53,810 nt of DNA from Thermoguttaceae bacterium (GCA_017550965.1 JAFZNK010000190.1:1-53810), one strand, 5' to 3'. Shown: positions 36,649 through 45,399, counted from the first letter of the stretch. Notes: generated by a model not told the origin, from the sequence alone. Made by a program: numbers and translations.

Positions 36649-36906
36649 ATGCCTAAGATGAAGTTGGTCGGCGTCGTCAAAACCGACAAAATGAAGAAGA
36701 CCCGACGCGTTGAGATTCCGCGAATCAAGAAGTATCCCAAGTACGGCAAATACGTTCGCACTCGCACAGTCTGCTACGTTCACGATGAAAACGACGAATC
36801 CGCTTGCGGCGACGTCGTCGAGATCGAGGAAAGCCGTCCGACGTCCAAGCTGAAGCGCTGGACGCTCGTGAGTATCGTCAAAAAAGCGGAGAAAATTGAC
36901 GGCTGA
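36649..36906 (+). CDS. rpsQ: 30S ribosomal protein S17
   Basis: 85 residues. LVGVVKTDKMKKTRRVEIPRIKKYPKYGKYVRTRTVCYVHDENDESACGDVVEIEESRPTSKLKRWTLVSIVKK follows the S17 OB-fold pattern (GxV, DKM-KT, HDE, GD-V-I-E-RP-SK-K-W). It carries two Cys not seen in E. coli. It binds 16S helix 11 as a primary assembly protein. Confidence 0.97.
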   Translation: MPKMKLVGVVKTDKMKKTRRVEIPRIKKYPKYGKYVRTRTVCYVHDENDESACGDVVEIEESRPTSKLKRWTLVSIVKKAEKIDG

Positions 36907-36931
36907 TATTCGATCGGTTTGCGCCGAGAGA

Positions 36932-36970
36932 AGGTCGTCGACCTGTTGAACGGATATAATCGTCAACAGG
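36932..36970 (+). other. Two adjacent hairpins between rpsQ and rplN
   Basis: AGGTCG/CGACCT (36932-36937, 36939-36944) is a near-palindrome; directly next to it CCTGTTGA (36942-36949) pairs perfectly with TCAACAGG (36963-36970). The loop of the second contains a TATAAT (36955-36960), but no proper -35 box precedes it. Confidence 0.5.
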
Positions 36971-37015
36971 GATAGAAACAGAAGATAACCCCATTAGTGG
37001 AAGCGAGTAAGAACA

Positions 37016-37384
37016 ATGATTCAAATGCAGACTCGTTTGGACTCCGCGGACAACACGGGCGCTAAAGAACTGCAGTGCATCAAAGTGTTGGGCGGCACCC
37101 ACCGTCGAACCGCCGGTCTCGGCGATATTATAGTATGTTCCGTGAAATCGGTAATTCCGGGAAGCCAAATTAAAAAAGGTCAAGTCGTTAAGGCGGTAAT
37201 CGTTCGTACGAAGCAGCCTACGCGCCGCGCCGACGGCAGTTATATCAAATTCGACACGAACGCGGTCGTATTGGTAGACAACGACAAGAACCCGCGCGGG
37301 ACGCGTATTTTTGGCGCCGTTGGTCGTGAACTTCGCGATCTTGGCTTTATGAAGATTGTCAGTCTTGCGAGCGAGGTGGTCTGA
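37016..37384 (+). CDS. rplN: 50S ribosomal protein L14
   Basis: 122 residues. [88 protein letters not shown] and the C-terminal IVSLASEVV are almost invariant L14 features. L14 forms an intersubunit bridge and is the RsfS docking site. Its stop is 1 nt from the rplX start. Confidence 0.99.
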   Translation: MIQMQTRLDSADNTGAKELQCIKVLGGTHRRTAGLGDIIVCSVKSVIPGSQIKKGQVVKAVIVRTKQPTRRADGSYIKFDTNAVVLVDNDKNPRGTRIFGAVGRELRDLGFMKIVSLASEVV

Positions 37385-37385
37385 G

Positions 37386-37721
37386 ATGCGTATCAAGAAT
37401 AGCGACAAAGTCGTCGTCCTTTCCGGTAAAGACAAGGGCAAAGTTGGCAAAGTCATGGCCGTTGATCTCCAAGCCGGCAAAGTGACCGTTGAAGGCGTCA
37501 ACGAAGTGAAGCGACACGTTCGTCGATCGCAGCGCAACATGCAAGGCGGACGCCTTTCGAAGAACATGCCGATTCCGGTCGGTAAAGTCATGTTCGTTTG
37601 CCCGGCTTGCGGCAAGCCGACGCGCGTCGGATATAAATTCGACGAAAACGGCAAAAAGGTTCGTTTCTGCAAGAAATGCGACGCCGTTGTTGTTGAAATC
37701 CCGTATACGAAGAATCGTTAA
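37386..37721 (+). CDS. rplX: 50S ribosomal protein L24
   Basis: 111 residues from ATG 37386, where MRIKNSDKVVVLSGKDKGKVGKV is the KOW-motif start; an upstream frame extension to 37356 overlaps rplN and is rejected. The C-terminal part has CPACGKPTRVGY and RFCKKC, a four-Cys zinc-ribbon-like set found in many bacterial L24 proteins. L24 is one of the first 50S assembly proteins. Confidence 0.97.
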   Translation: MRIKNSDKVVVLSGKDKGKVGKVMAVDLQAGKVTVEGVNEVKRHVRRSQRNMQGGRLSKNMPIPVGKVMFVCPACGKPTRVGYKFDENGKKVRFCKKCDAVVVEIPYTKNR

Positions 37722-37738
37722 TGTACAGGTAGAACGTC

Positions 37739-38293
37739 ATGACGCCAAGACTTTTTGAAAAATACAATAATGAAATCATAGCCAGTTTGACTAAAAAACT
37801 GGGCAAAACGAATATTCACTCCGTGCCGAAACTCGAAAAGATCGTCGTGAATATGGGCGTTGGAAGCGCTATCCAGGACAAGAAATATCTGGAAGAGGCG
37901 GTCGACGTTTTGACCATTATCACCGGTCAAAAACCTATTGTTACGACGGCTCGTCGTTCAATCGCGGGATTCCGTCTTCGTGAAGGCATGAACATCGGTT
38001 GTAAAGTTACCCTTCGCGGCGCGCGTATGTACGAATTCATGGATCGTTTGATCTCGATCGTGCTTCCTCGTGTTCGCGACTTCCGAGGCTTAAATCCCAA
38101 CAGCTTCGACAAGCGCGGCAATTATAACCTGGGATTGGCCGAACAATTGGTCTTCCCCGAACTGAATCCTGACAAATACACGAAGAGCCAGGGTATGAAC
38201 ATCACGTTCGTAACCAACGTCGACAGCGACGACGAGGCTCGCGAACTACTTCGTGAATTTGGCATGCCTTTTAAGACTGGTAACGAACGCTAA
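37739..38293 (+). CDS. rplE: 50S ribosomal protein L5
   Basis: 184 residues. [102 protein letters not shown] and the [14 protein letters not shown] end are L5 landmarks. It binds 5S rRNA in the central protuberance. Seventeen bp behind rplX. Confidence 0.98.
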   Translation: MTPRLFEKYNNEIIASLTKKLGKTNIHSVPKLEKIVVNMGVGSAIQDKKYLEEAVDVLTIITGQKPIVTTARRSIAGFRLREGMNIGCKVTLRGARMYEFMDRLISIVLPRVRDFRGLNPNSFDKRGNYNLGLAEQLVFPELNPDKYTKSQGMNITFVTNVDSDDEARELLREFGMPFKTGNER

Positions 38294-38318
38294 GCGCTGG
38301 AATAAGGTAATCGATACA

Positions 38319-38504
38319 ATGGCAAGTAAAGCAAAAATTAACAAGGCGAATCGGGAGCCGAAATTCAGCACTCGTCGCGAAAATCGTTGCAAGATTTGCG
38401 GTCGTCCGCGCGCGGTATATCGTAAGTTTGGTCTCTGCCGTATTTGCTTCCGCGAAATGGCGAACCAAGGGCTTATTCCTGGCGTTCAAAAGGCGAGTTG
38501 GTAG
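38319..38504 (+). CDS. rpsN: 30S ribosomal protein S14, zinc-binding type
   Basis: 61 residues from ATG 38319 (AAGG upstream); a longer frame reaching back into rplE is a shadow. [38 protein letters not shown] shows the CxxC-x12-CxxC zinc ribbon of the short type Z form. The cysteine-free long form is not seen in this window. Confidence 0.97.
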   Translation: MASKAKINKANREPKFSTRRENRCKICGRPRAVYRKFGLCRICFREMANQGLIPGVQKASW

Positions 38505-38522
38505 TACAAGGAGAACTATAAA

Positions 38523-38918
38523 ATGATGACCGATCCCATTGCCGATATGTTGACCCGTATCCGCAACGCTATTAAAGTCGAACATGAAACATTGGACGTT
38601 CCCTTTTCGAAGCTCAAGCTCGGCGTCGTAGACGTTTTGAAGCGCGAGGGTTATATTTGGAACTACGAAATTGTTGAAGGAACTCCCTGCAACAGCATTC
38701 GTATTCAGCTGAAGTACAGCACCAGCGGCGAGCGCGTTATTCAATGCATTCGTAAGATCAGCAAGCCCGGACGTCGCTGCTACTGCGGACCCAAAGATTT
38801 ACGTCCTGTCCTCAACGGTCTGGGAATCAGCATTCTCAGCACGAATATCGGCGTCGTCAGCGATCGCGAAGCACGCGCGAAGAACGTCGGCGGCGAAGTC
38901 CTCTGCGAAATCTGGTGA
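38523..38918 (+). CDS. rpsH: 30S ribosomal protein S8
   Basis: 131 residues. DPIADMLTRIRNAIKVEHETLDVPFSKLKLGVVDVLKREGYI, RIQLKYS, ISKPGRRCYCGPKDLRPVLNGLGISILSTNIGVVSDREARAKNVGGEVLCEIW are S8 features. A second ATG three bases downstream may be used. S8 represses the spc operon in E. coli by binding near rplE; whether that holds here is unknown. It is the last gene before a terminator. Confidence 0.98.
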   Translation: MMTDPIADMLTRIRNAIKVEHETLDVPFSKLKLGVVDVLKREGYIWNYEIVEGTPCNSIRIQLKYSTSGERVIQCIRKISKPGRRCYCGPKDLRPVLNGLGISILSTNIGVVSDREARAKNVGGEVLCEIW

Positions 38919-38942
38919 TTCCGACCTTACTATGGAACAAAA

Positions 38943-38997
38943 TCAACCGTTGTGCGATAAATTGAAAAAATCGTTCGCGTGACGGTTGACTTTTTTT
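38943..38997 (+). terminator. Terminator between rpsH and rplF
   Basis: TCAACCGT (38943-38950) pairs with ACGGTTGA (38982-38989), with inner GCGA/TCGC pairs, then a run of seven T. A second hairpin, TCCCTTA/TAAGGGA (39003-39020), follows. It would split the classical spc operon. Confidence 0.8.
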
Positions 38998-39151
38998 AAA
39001 TATCCCTTAGATTTAAGGGACCTCGCTGCGCCAAGACGCGTTCGACTGCGGTTTCTTTACGAGAGCGTTTTCGAACGGAGCGTAGCGTGAGACGTCGCGC
39101 GTTTCGTAAGGCGCGCCCGGTTCCCCGAACAAAGACGTTAGTCCCATTTTG

Positions 39152-39235
39152 TTTTCCAACAAATTTGGCTGTTAATTATTTTGAGGGGCGAGGGGCGGAT
39201 AGCGCGTCGAAGCGCCGATTCTCTCTGTTGGAAAA
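39152..39235 (+). other. Long inverted repeat in the rplF leader
   Basis: TTTTCCAACA (39152-39161) and TGTTGGAAAA (39226-39235) are a perfect 10-bp inverted repeat enclosing 64 nt, inside which GGCG...CGCC can form a second stem. The whole 38919-39344 gap (426 bp) has no gene but is structured. It may hold the promoter and leader RNA of the rplF unit, though no clear -35/-10 pair was found. Confidence 0.5.
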
Positions 39236-39344
39236 TCGAGCGAAATACTGTTTCGTTTAGAAGATAGAGAATAGGCGCGCACACGTCTGGAATAAAGATT
39301 GCGAATTAAAGCTAACACATTTCAGAGACAAAGGTTAAACGAAC

Positions 39345-39890
39345 ATGTCGAGAATTGGAAAAAAACCGGTCTCTTTGCCCAGCGGCGTAACCGTTGAGAT
39401 CAAAGACGATCGCGAGCTCACCGTGAAGGGTCCTAAAGGCGAACTTACTCAAAAGTTCCGTCCCGAAGTGATCGTCAAGCAAGACGGCGACTCTCTCGTT
39501 GTTGAGCAGGCGTACGATACGCGCACAGCGAACGCGATGCACGGGCTTACCCGCGCGCTCGTTCAAAACATGGTTATCGGCGTGACGCAAGGTTACGAGA
39601 AGAAGCTTGAAATCTTCGGAACCGGTTATCTTGCGGCTCTGTCCGGAAACGTCCTTCAAGTCCGCGTCGGCTTTGCCAACGAAGTTGAAAAGACGATCCC
39701 GGAAGGACTTACCGTCAAATGTCCCGACGCCCAGCACGTTCATATCAGCGGTTGCGACAAGCAGCTTGTCGGTCAATTCGCCGCTGAGGTCCGCGCGATT
39801 AAAAAGTGCGAGCCGTACTTGGGCAAAGGCATCAAGTATGAAGGCGAAGTTATCCGTCGTAAGGAAAGCAAAGCGGCTGGTAAGAAGTAG
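39345..39890 (+). CDS. rplF: 50S ribosomal protein L6
   Basis: 181 residues. MSRIGKKPVSLPSGVTVEIKD, LTVKGPKGELTQKF, the MHGLTRALVQNMVIGVTQGYEKKLEIFGTGY linker and the C-terminal AAEVRAIKKCEPYLGKGIKYEGEVIRRKESKAAGKK are L6 landmarks. Two tandem L6 folds. It begins the second transcription unit of the spc region. GCD in HISGCDKQLVGQFAAE replaces the usual GxDK. Confidence 0.98.
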   Translation: MSRIGKKPVSLPSGVTVEIKDDRELTVKGPKGELTQKFRPEVIVKQDGDSLVVEQAYDTRTANAMHGLTRALVQNMVIGVTQGYEKKLEIFGTGYLAALSGNVLQVRVGFANEVEKTIPEGLTVKCPDAQHVHISGCDKQLVGQFAAEVRAIKKCEPYLGKGIKYEGEVIRRKESKAAGKK

Positions 39891-40028
39891 TTTTGCCGGT
39901 TCGTCTTGGCTCGATCGATTCTTCGCGCTTATTTCGGATCAAATCGGTTTCATTGGTCCCAGGGCGCGTGAGTCGGAATCGATTGTTATTTCAAACAAAA
40001 GAAACATAATTATTCGTGTGGTAGTAAC

Positions 40029-40412
40029 GTGAGAAAACAACTTCGTCTTAACAAACAGCGTGCGACCCGCAAACTCCGAGTCTCCAACGCCGTTAAAAAG
40101 TATAGCTCTCGTCCGAGAATGTGCGTTTTCCGCAGCTCGCGACACATCAGCGTCCAAATTGTCGACGATTCCCAAGGGAAGACCTTGGCGAGCGCCAGCA
40201 CCTATGAAAAGGATTTTCGCGAATCTAACGCGAACGGCGGAAACGTCGCCGCCGCCGCTATTGTCGGTAAAAAGATCGCCGAACGCGCTCTTGCCGCCGG
40301 CGTAACCGCCGTGGCTTTCGACCGTAAAGGTTATCAGTACCACGGTCGCGTTCAAGCTCTTGCCGACGCCGCTCGCGACGCCGGGCTTGATATCGGCGCC
40401 AAAGCCGAATGA
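40029..40412 (+). CDS. rplR: 50S ribosomal protein L18
   Basis: 127 residues from a GTG start. [93 protein letters not shown] match L18, which binds 5S rRNA. A 138-bp gap separates it from rplF, larger than usual. The first Met may instead come from an internal codon, but the GTG start gives the normal length. Confidence 0.97.
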   Translation: MRKQLRLNKQRATRKLRVSNAVKKYSSRPRMCVFRSSRHISVQIVDDSQGKTLASASTYEKDFRESNANGGNVAAAAIVGKKIAERALAAGVTAVAFDRKGYQYHGRVQALADAARDAGLDIGAKAE

Positions 40413-40429
40413 TCCGTATAGAGTAGCGC

Positions 40430-40485
40430 GTCGAACGGTTTTTTCGTTCGACAGAATTGCAAGAAACGACGAGTCGACGTCGTTT
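40430..40485 (+). other. Two hairpins between rplR and rpsE
   Basis: GTCGAACG (40430-40437) pairs with CGTTCGAC (40445-40452). Then AAACGACG (40464-40471) pairs with CGTCGTTT (40478-40485), ending TTTTA. The second could attenuate transcription. Confidence 0.55.
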
Positions 40486-40526
40486 TATCCGACAGAAAAA
40501 TCCCGAATAGAATATAAAAGATTAAA

Positions 40527-41042
40527 ATGGCTAGTGAAAACAGACATGAAAACGGCGAAGGCGGCTTGAAAGACAAGGTCGTCAAGGTGCGTCGTTGCGC
40601 GGCGGTCGTCAAGGGCGGACGTCGTTTTAGTTTTACGGCTCTTGTCGTTGTTGGCGACGGCGAGGGTAAGGTTGCATGGGGTTACGGCAAAGCGAACGAA
40701 GTTCCCCCCGCAGTTAACAAAGCTATCCAGGACGGAACTCGTAAACTTCAGGCGGTTTGCCTCGAAGAAAATCCTGCGAGACCCGGCGTTCGTACGATCC
40801 CTCACGTTGTTGAAGGTCGTTTCGGCGCTTCTCGCGTCAAGCTTGTTCCGGCCAGTCCCGGTACGGGCGTTATCGCGGGCGCCGCAGTTCGCGCCGTCTG
40901 CGAAGCCGCCGGTATTTCCGACATCTTGACGAAATCCTACGGTAGTCCGAATCCTACGAACCTTGTCAAAGCTACGATCGAAGCGTTGAATCAACTTCGT
41001 TCGAAGACGCAAATCGAGAACCTGCGAGGAGTGAAACTCTAA
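40527..41042 (+). CDS. rpsE: 30S ribosomal protein S5
   Basis: 171 residues. [57 protein letters not shown], then [67 protein letters not shown] are S5 hallmarks. The stop overlaps the rplO start by 1 nt (TAATG), leaving no room for rpmD (L30), which usually lies here. Confidence 0.98.
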   Translation: MASENRHENGEGGLKDKVVKVRRCAAVVKGGRRFSFTALVVVGDGEGKVAWGYGKANEVPPAVNKAIQDGTRKLQAVCLEENPARPGVRTIPHVVEGRFGASRVKLVPASPGTGVIAGAAVRAVCEAAGISDILTKSYGSPNPTNLVKATIEALNQLRSKTQIENLRGVKL

Positions 41043-41542
41043 TGAATATCAATACTGTCAACAACGGCGTTCTTAAGAACGTACGTAAAGATCGTGTTGG
41101 CCGCGGTCCTGGTTCCGGCAACGGCAAGACCGCCGGTCGTGGTATGAACGGTCAACGCTCGCGCGCCGGTTTTTCGACGTCTCCCGTTTTCGAGGGCGGT
41201 CAACTTCCTTTGGCGCGTCGTATTCCGAAACGCGGCTTTAACAATAAAGTTTTCGCCGACGTCGTCGAGAGCGTTTCCCTGAAGACGATCGTTTACAAAT
41301 TCGACGGTTCCGTCGAGATTACTCCGGAACTTCTCGAAGAGAAGAAACTTATTTCCAGCGCTAAATCGATCGTTAAATTGATCGGTTCCGAAGAACTTAC
41401 CGTCGCGTATAAGTTCAAGGTTCACCGCGTTTCCGAAGGCGCGAAAGCGGCCGTCGAAAAAGCGGGGGGCAGCGTTGAGATTTTGCCGGGTAAGAAACCG
41501 GTCGTGAAGAACAAGATGAAGTCCAAGGCTAAGGCTGCGTGA
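41042..41542 (+). CDS. rplO: 50S ribosomal protein L15
   Basis: 166 residues. RKDRVGRGPGSGNGKTAGRGMNGQRSRAGFSTSPVFEGGQLPLARRIPKRGFNN is the long L15 N-terminal arm reaching into 23S rRNA; the C-terminal domain ends in a Lys/Ala tail. Translationally coupled to rpsE through a TAATG overlap. A strong terminator lies 100 bp downstream. Confidence 0.97.
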   Translation: MNINTVNNGVLKNVRKDRVGRGPGSGNGKTAGRGMNGQRSRAGFSTSPVFEGGQLPLARRIPKRGFNNKVFADVVESVSLKTIVYKFDGSVEITPELLEEKKLISSAKSIVKLIGSEELTVAYKFKVHRVSEGAKAAVEKAGGSVEILPGKKPVVKNKMKSKAKAA

Positions 41543-41640
41543 ACTTTATAGAAGTCGCGTTAAGCGCGATCACGCCGACGTTTGGCGCGATATGGCGCGC
41601 GGCGTTTGAGAGGTCGGCGCAGACGCGAGACTTTTGAAAT

Positions 41641-41681
41641 AATCGTTCGGCTGAGATCTTGTCAACCGAACGATTTTTTTT
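41641..41681 (+). terminator. Rho-independent terminator after rplO
   Basis: AATCGTTCGG (41641-41650) pairs perfectly with CCGAACGATT (41666-41675), followed by a T-run. Confidence 0.9.
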
Positions 41682-41830
41682 GAGCGTCGCGCGCGACGCG
41701 CGCTAAAGCAAATTCAGTTTTGTTTTTCCGTGAACGAACGTCCGACGAGCGCGACGCGACCTCCGGCGTTTTAAGCTCCGGAAAATCTTTGTATTTTTTA
41801 ACAAAATTTTAGCGGACCTCGTTAAAACTC

Positions 41831-41858
41831 TTGCTAAAAAACAAAATTTTTTTAAAAT
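41831..41858 (+). promoter_or_regulatory. Promoter upstream of secY
   Basis: TTGCTA (41831-41836), a 16-bp A/T-rich spacer and TAAAAT (41853-41858). The leader to the secY start would be about 300 nt. Confidence 0.6.
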
Positions 41859-42165
41859 ACACGTCCTACGCGCGCGTATTTTGCGCGTTTAGCAGCCGTT
41901 GTCGTTTTTGCGGCGATTAGCGGCTCAGTTGTGCGAACGCCGTGTTGGCAAAGACGTTCTCAAACGCGGAATATTTCCGGAACGTCGGCGCTTTTTCTCG
42001 AGCGGCGGTCGACTCGTCCGTTTAGTTACCGCCTTCCTTCCAGGAGGGTCAGGACAATAGCGTTAGCGTAGTAGGAAGGACAGCGATCGTTCGCTTCGTT
42101 CGTTTGACAAGCGGTGCGTAGCGCTTTTGAACCGCCTGCGTTTATTGAAATTTCGAGGATACCTG

Positions 42166-43566
42166 ATGATTGAAAAAATTCGGATTATGTTCTCAATCGC
42201 CGAATTGAGAAAAAAGATATTGTTGACGATCGGGTTGCTCGCCGTCTATCGTCTCGGATGGAATATTTTCCTTCCGATGGTGGACAGCCAGATGCAGTCG
42301 GCGATGGGCTCCAACGCCGGGTTCGGCGACCTTCTTAACCAGGTGGCGGTGTTCAGCGGCACGCAGCTCGACCAAATGACCATTTTTGGTCTGGGGATTA
42401 TGCCCTACATTTCCGCTTCGATTATTTTCCAACTTTTGGCGACGGTTTACGAACCTCTTGAAAAGCTTCAAAAAGAAGGAGAATCCGGTCGTAAGAAGAT
42501 CAACGAGTACACTCGTTACGCGACGATCCTTATCTGCATCGTTCAGTCGATGGCCTACCTTTCGATGTTGAACGCTCAGGCCGGTCAGCAAATGCTTTCC
42601 AACGGTTATCAAACGATGTTTCTTTCGTCGTGCGTCGGCGAAAACGGCCATCTGACGTTTCCGTGGTACTGGCTCGCCATTCTTACGATGACCACGGGAA
42701 CGGCGTTCCTCATGTGGCTCGGCGAACAGATTGACGAATACGGCATCGGCAACGGTATCAGCCTCTTGATTATGGCCGGTATTCTGGCGCGAGCGCCGGG
42801 CGCGATTATGCAGCTTATTCGCAGCGCCTCGAGCAACGGCGGATTCACCCTCGGCGGTCAGTTCGGTATTGAAACGATTCTCTTCCTTTGCCTCCTGTTC
42901 GTCGTCGTCGTTTTGGCGGTCGTTTACGTAACCAAAGGTCAGCGTCGTATTCCGACCCAAAGCGCGAAACACGTTCGCGGTCGTCAGGTCTTCGGCGGCA
43001 ATCGTCAGTATCTGCCCTTGCGCGTCAATCAGGCCGGCGTTATGCCGATCATCTTCGCGAGCAGCTTGTTGCTCTTCCCGCAATTCATTTTTGCGTATTT
43101 GGCGAGCAACCTGGCGTCCGACGCTCCGCAGTGGTGGATTGGATTTGTGCGCGGCGGAAACGAAATCTTTGGCGGAAGCCGTTCGTTCATGTACGTCTTG
43201 ATGGACGTCGCGCTCATCTACTTCTTCTGCTACTTCTGGACGGCGGTTACGTTCAATCCGAAAGACATGGCGGAGAACCTCAAGAATCACGGCACGTTTA
43301 TCCAGGGGTACCGACCCGGCACGAGCACGGCCAACTACCTTGAAAAAGTTATGTTGCGCATCACGTACGTCGGCGCTTCGTTCCTTGCGATCATCGCGGT
43401 CGTTCCGACGCTTATTACGAACTCGATGCCCGGCGTCAACTATAGCCTTGCGAGTTTCTTCGGCGGCACGAGTTTGCTCATCGCGGTAAGCGTTGTTCTC
43501 GACCTGGTCGACAAAATCGACGCTCACCTGATTATGCGCAACTACAAGAGTTTGCTCGAAAACTAA
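42166..43566 (+). CDS. secY: Protein translocase subunit SecY
   Basis: 466 residues from ATG 42166 (GAGG 7 bp upstream); a TTG 39 bp earlier is rejected. About ten membrane helices. Landmarks: VYRLGWNIFLP, IFGLGIMPYISASIIFQLL, GIGNGISLLIMAGI, the basic YVTKGQRRIPTQSAKHVRG cytoplasmic loop, LPLRVNQAGVMPIIFASSLL and the C-terminal FFGGTSLLIAVSVVLDLVDKIDAHLIMRNY. It forms the Sec channel with SecE and SecG (secG at 27.5 kb). Expressed from its own promoter apart from rplO. Confidence 0.98.
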   Translation: MIEKIRIMFSIAELRKKILLTIGLLAVYRLGWNIFLPMVDSQMQSAMGSNAGFGDLLNQVAVFSGTQLDQMTIFGLGIMPYISASIIFQLLATVYEPLEKLQKEGESGRKKINEYTRYATILICIVQSMAYLSMLNAQAGQQMLSNGYQTMFLSSCVGENGHLTFPWYWLAILTMTTGTAFLMWLGEQIDEYGIGNGISLLIMAGILARAPGAIMQLIRSASSNGGFTLGGQFGIETILFLCLLFVVVVLAVVYVTKGQRRIPTQSAKHVRGRQVFGGNRQYLPLRVNQAGVMPIIFASSLLLFPQFIFAYLASNLASDAPQWWIGFVRGGNEIFGGSRSFMYVLMDVALIYFFCYFWTAVTFNPKDMAENLKNHGTFIQGYRPGTSTANYLEKVMLRITYVGASFLAIIAVVPTLITNSMPGVNYSLASFFGGTSLLIAVSVVLDLVDKIDAHLIMRNYKSLLEN

Positions 43567-43597
43567 CGTAAGAAGATCGCGGCGCGCGCCAGACGTC

Positions 43598-43652
43598 CGC
43601 CGCCGAACTTCGATTTGCTCGGCGGCGTTCCGACGCGTTTTTGAGGCGTCGG
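43598..43652 (+). other. Two hairpins between secY and adk
   Basis: CGCCGCCGA (43598-43606) pairs with TCGGCGGCG (43619-43627). Then CCGACGC (43630-43636) pairs with GCGTCGG (43646-43652), followed shortly by CCTTTTG. A weak terminator or processing site is possible. Confidence 0.5.
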
Positions 43653-43717
43653 ACGCCTTTTGTCGTTATACGTGAGAATTATGAAAAGCCCGTTGCGGCT
43701 TAGAGATAGAGGATAAA

Positions 43718-44275
43718 ATGAGAGTAGTGTTTGTAGGACCTCCGGGCGCCGGCAAAGGGACGCAGGCGGAGAATATCGTTCGAGATTACGGACTTTATCA
43801 CCTTTCGACGGGCGACGCTCTTCGCGCGGCCGTTAAAGCCCAAACTCCGATTGGAATCAAAGCCGACGAATACATGAAAGCCGGAGCGCTCGTTCCCGAC
43901 GAGGTCGTCATCGGCGTCGTCGTCGACGCGCTTGAAGGCGAGCAGGCGAAGAGCGGCTGTCTTCTCGACGGATTTCCGCGCACGATTCCTCAAGCGGAAG
44001 CGCTTGACAAGATTTTAGCGGAAAAGAACGCGCCTTTGGACGTCGTTCTCGAACTTTCCGTTCCGGACGAAGAACTTTTCAAACGTCTTGCTTCCCGCGG
44101 ACGCGCCGACGACAATCCTGAAGTGATTAAACAGCGCTTGGTCGCTTATCACGGACAAACCGAACCGCTTGTCGGATATTACACGAAGTCCGGTATTTTA
44201 CGTAAGATCGACGGTCTTGGGACTGTCGAAGAAATCTACGATCGTATTAAGACCGTTCTCGACGAATACAAATGA
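43718..44275 (+). CDS. adk: Adenylate kinase
   Basis: 185 residues. P-loop GPPGAGKGT at 7-15, STGDALRAAV for AMP, LLDGFPRT, and SRGRADDNPEVIKQRL. The LID is of the short type, without the zinc or 27-residue insertion, as in several lineages. Converts ATP and AMP to two ADP. The secY-adk-map order is classical. Two T-run hairpins follow it. Confidence 0.97.
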   Translation: MRVVFVGPPGAGKGTQAENIVRDYGLYHLSTGDALRAAVKAQTPIGIKADEYMKAGALVPDEVVIGVVVDALEGEQAKSGCLLDGFPRTIPQAEALDKILAEKNAPLDVVLELSVPDEELFKRLASRGRADDNPEVIKQRLVAYHGQTEPLVGYYTKSGILRKIDGLGTVEEIYDRIKTVLDEYK

Positions 44276-44306
44276 TCTTTCAGTCGTTTGCTTAGTTTTC
44301 AGACGG

Positions 44307-44402
44307 ACGCGCGTTCTTTTGGCGATTGTTCAATAGGACGCGCGTTTTAACTCGAGACGAGATTCTCTTTAAACGATCTTTCGACGCTACGAGCGTTTTT
44401 TA
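44307..44402 (+). terminator. Two terminator-like hairpins after adk
   Basis: ACGCGCGT at 44307-44314 pairs with the same self-complementary word at 44338-44345, followed by TTT. A second short hairpin, ACGCT/AGCGT (44384-44388, 44392-44396), is followed by TTTTTT. They may reduce read-through into map. Confidence 0.6.
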
Positions 44403-44510
44403 CACTGTGTTTTCTCTTTTTTCAATCGTTAAGCGAAAGTCGGTTATGTCGATCGGCTTTCCAGCGTTTTCGGGCGTCGCGCGGCGCGCGTTCTGTTGAA
44501 AGGGGACAAA

Positions 44511-45341
44511 ATGTTTTCCTTAAAGACTGAAAAAGATATTTGGAAGATGCGCAAGGCCGGTCTGCTCACATGGTCGGCGCATGAATTAGTGCGTAAAATC
44601 ATCCGTCCCGGCATGACGACTCGCGAACTCGACGCGGAAGTTGAAAAACTGTTTGATCGCAATTTTGCTGTCGGCATGTTCAAGGGCGTTCCGGGACGCG
44701 TTCCCTTTCCGGCGGTAACGTGCATATCGATTAACGATCAGGTCGTTCACGGTATTCCCGGCGATCGCGTTATTCAGGACGGCGATTTGGTCAGCGTCGA
44801 CCTGGGCTGTAAAATCGACGGCTGGTGCGGCGATTCCGCCTACACGAGCCTCGTCGGCTCCGTTTCCGAGAAGGCGAAAAAACTCGTTCAAACGACGCGC
44901 GAGACGCTTTGGCTTGCCATCGAGAGGTTGAAGACGGCGCGTTATTGGAGCGAAGTCGCTCGCGATATGGAGAAATACGTTCGCGAACGCGGCTTTTCGG
45001 TCGTCGAGAGCTTTGTAGGGCACGGCATCGGTCGAACGATGCATGAAGAGCCTCAGGTTCCCAACTTCATTTACGAATCTTTTCTTCGCGAGGAAGATTT
45101 CCAGATCAGGCCGGGGCTGGTTATTGCGATTGAGCCGATGGTAAACGAAGGGGGGAAGAGGATCAAGCAACTTAGCGATTTCTGGACGATTACGACCGCC
45201 GACGGCAAATTGAGCGCTCATGAAGAGCACACCGTCGGAATGTTAAAGACGGGTCCTCTCGTTTTGACCGGTCCGCCCGAAACAGAAGACGAACGAAAAA
45301 TGGTCGATCAGTTCTTCGAGCGTTACGAGAAGAATAAGTGA
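44511..45341 (+). CDS. map: Methionine aminopeptidase, type I
   Basis: 276 residues from ATG 44511 (AGGGGA upstream; a TTG at 44496 is rejected). Removes the initiator Met from nascent chains. The five metal ligands are at the expected places: Asp97 (VDLG), Asp108 (GDSA), His171 (GHGIG), Glu208 (IEPM) and Glu239 (EEHT), with substrate His80 in VVHGIP. The C-terminal tail of about 25 residues is an extra. infA, which often follows, is not found between map and rpmJ. Confidence 0.98.
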   Translation: MFSLKTEKDIWKMRKAGLLTWSAHELVRKIIRPGMTTRELDAEVEKLFDRNFAVGMFKGVPGRVPFPAVTCISINDQVVHGIPGDRVIQDGDLVSVDLGCKIDGWCGDSAYTSLVGSVSEKAKKLVQTTRETLWLAIERLKTARYWSEVARDMEKYVRERGFSVVESFVGHGIGRTMHEEPQVPNFIYESFLREEDFQIRPGLVIAIEPMVNEGGKRIKQLSDFWTITTADGKLSAHEEHTVGMLKTGPLVLTGPPETEDERKMVDQFFERYEKNK

Positions 45342-45399
45342 AAAATCTTTGAAAATTACCTATTTTTTCTTAAAGATTGAATTTTTTCCCGTTTCCCCC

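Larger units (their letters stand above)
41543..42165 (+). other. Gap between rplO and secY with terminator, promoter and leader
   Basis: 623 bp without a gene. It holds the terminator at 41641-41681, an AT-rich stretch with a promoter at 41831-41858, and a leader of about 300 nt. The leader includes a 7-bp inverted repeat TCCTTCC/GGAAGGA (42035-42041, 42074-42080) whose loop shows an AGGAGGG ribosome-site-like word with no start codon behind it. Confidence 0.6.

Noticed and set aside
36955..36960. TATAAT between rpsQ and rplN as an internal promoter
   Set aside because: No acceptable -35 box at 15-19 bp; the sequence lies in the loop of a hairpin.
42193..43527. 444-codon minus-strand open frame opposite secY
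   Set aside because: Antisense shadow of a clear SecY; composition is Arg/Asp/His-rich with no domain. GTCG-rich codons make such frames frequent in this genome.
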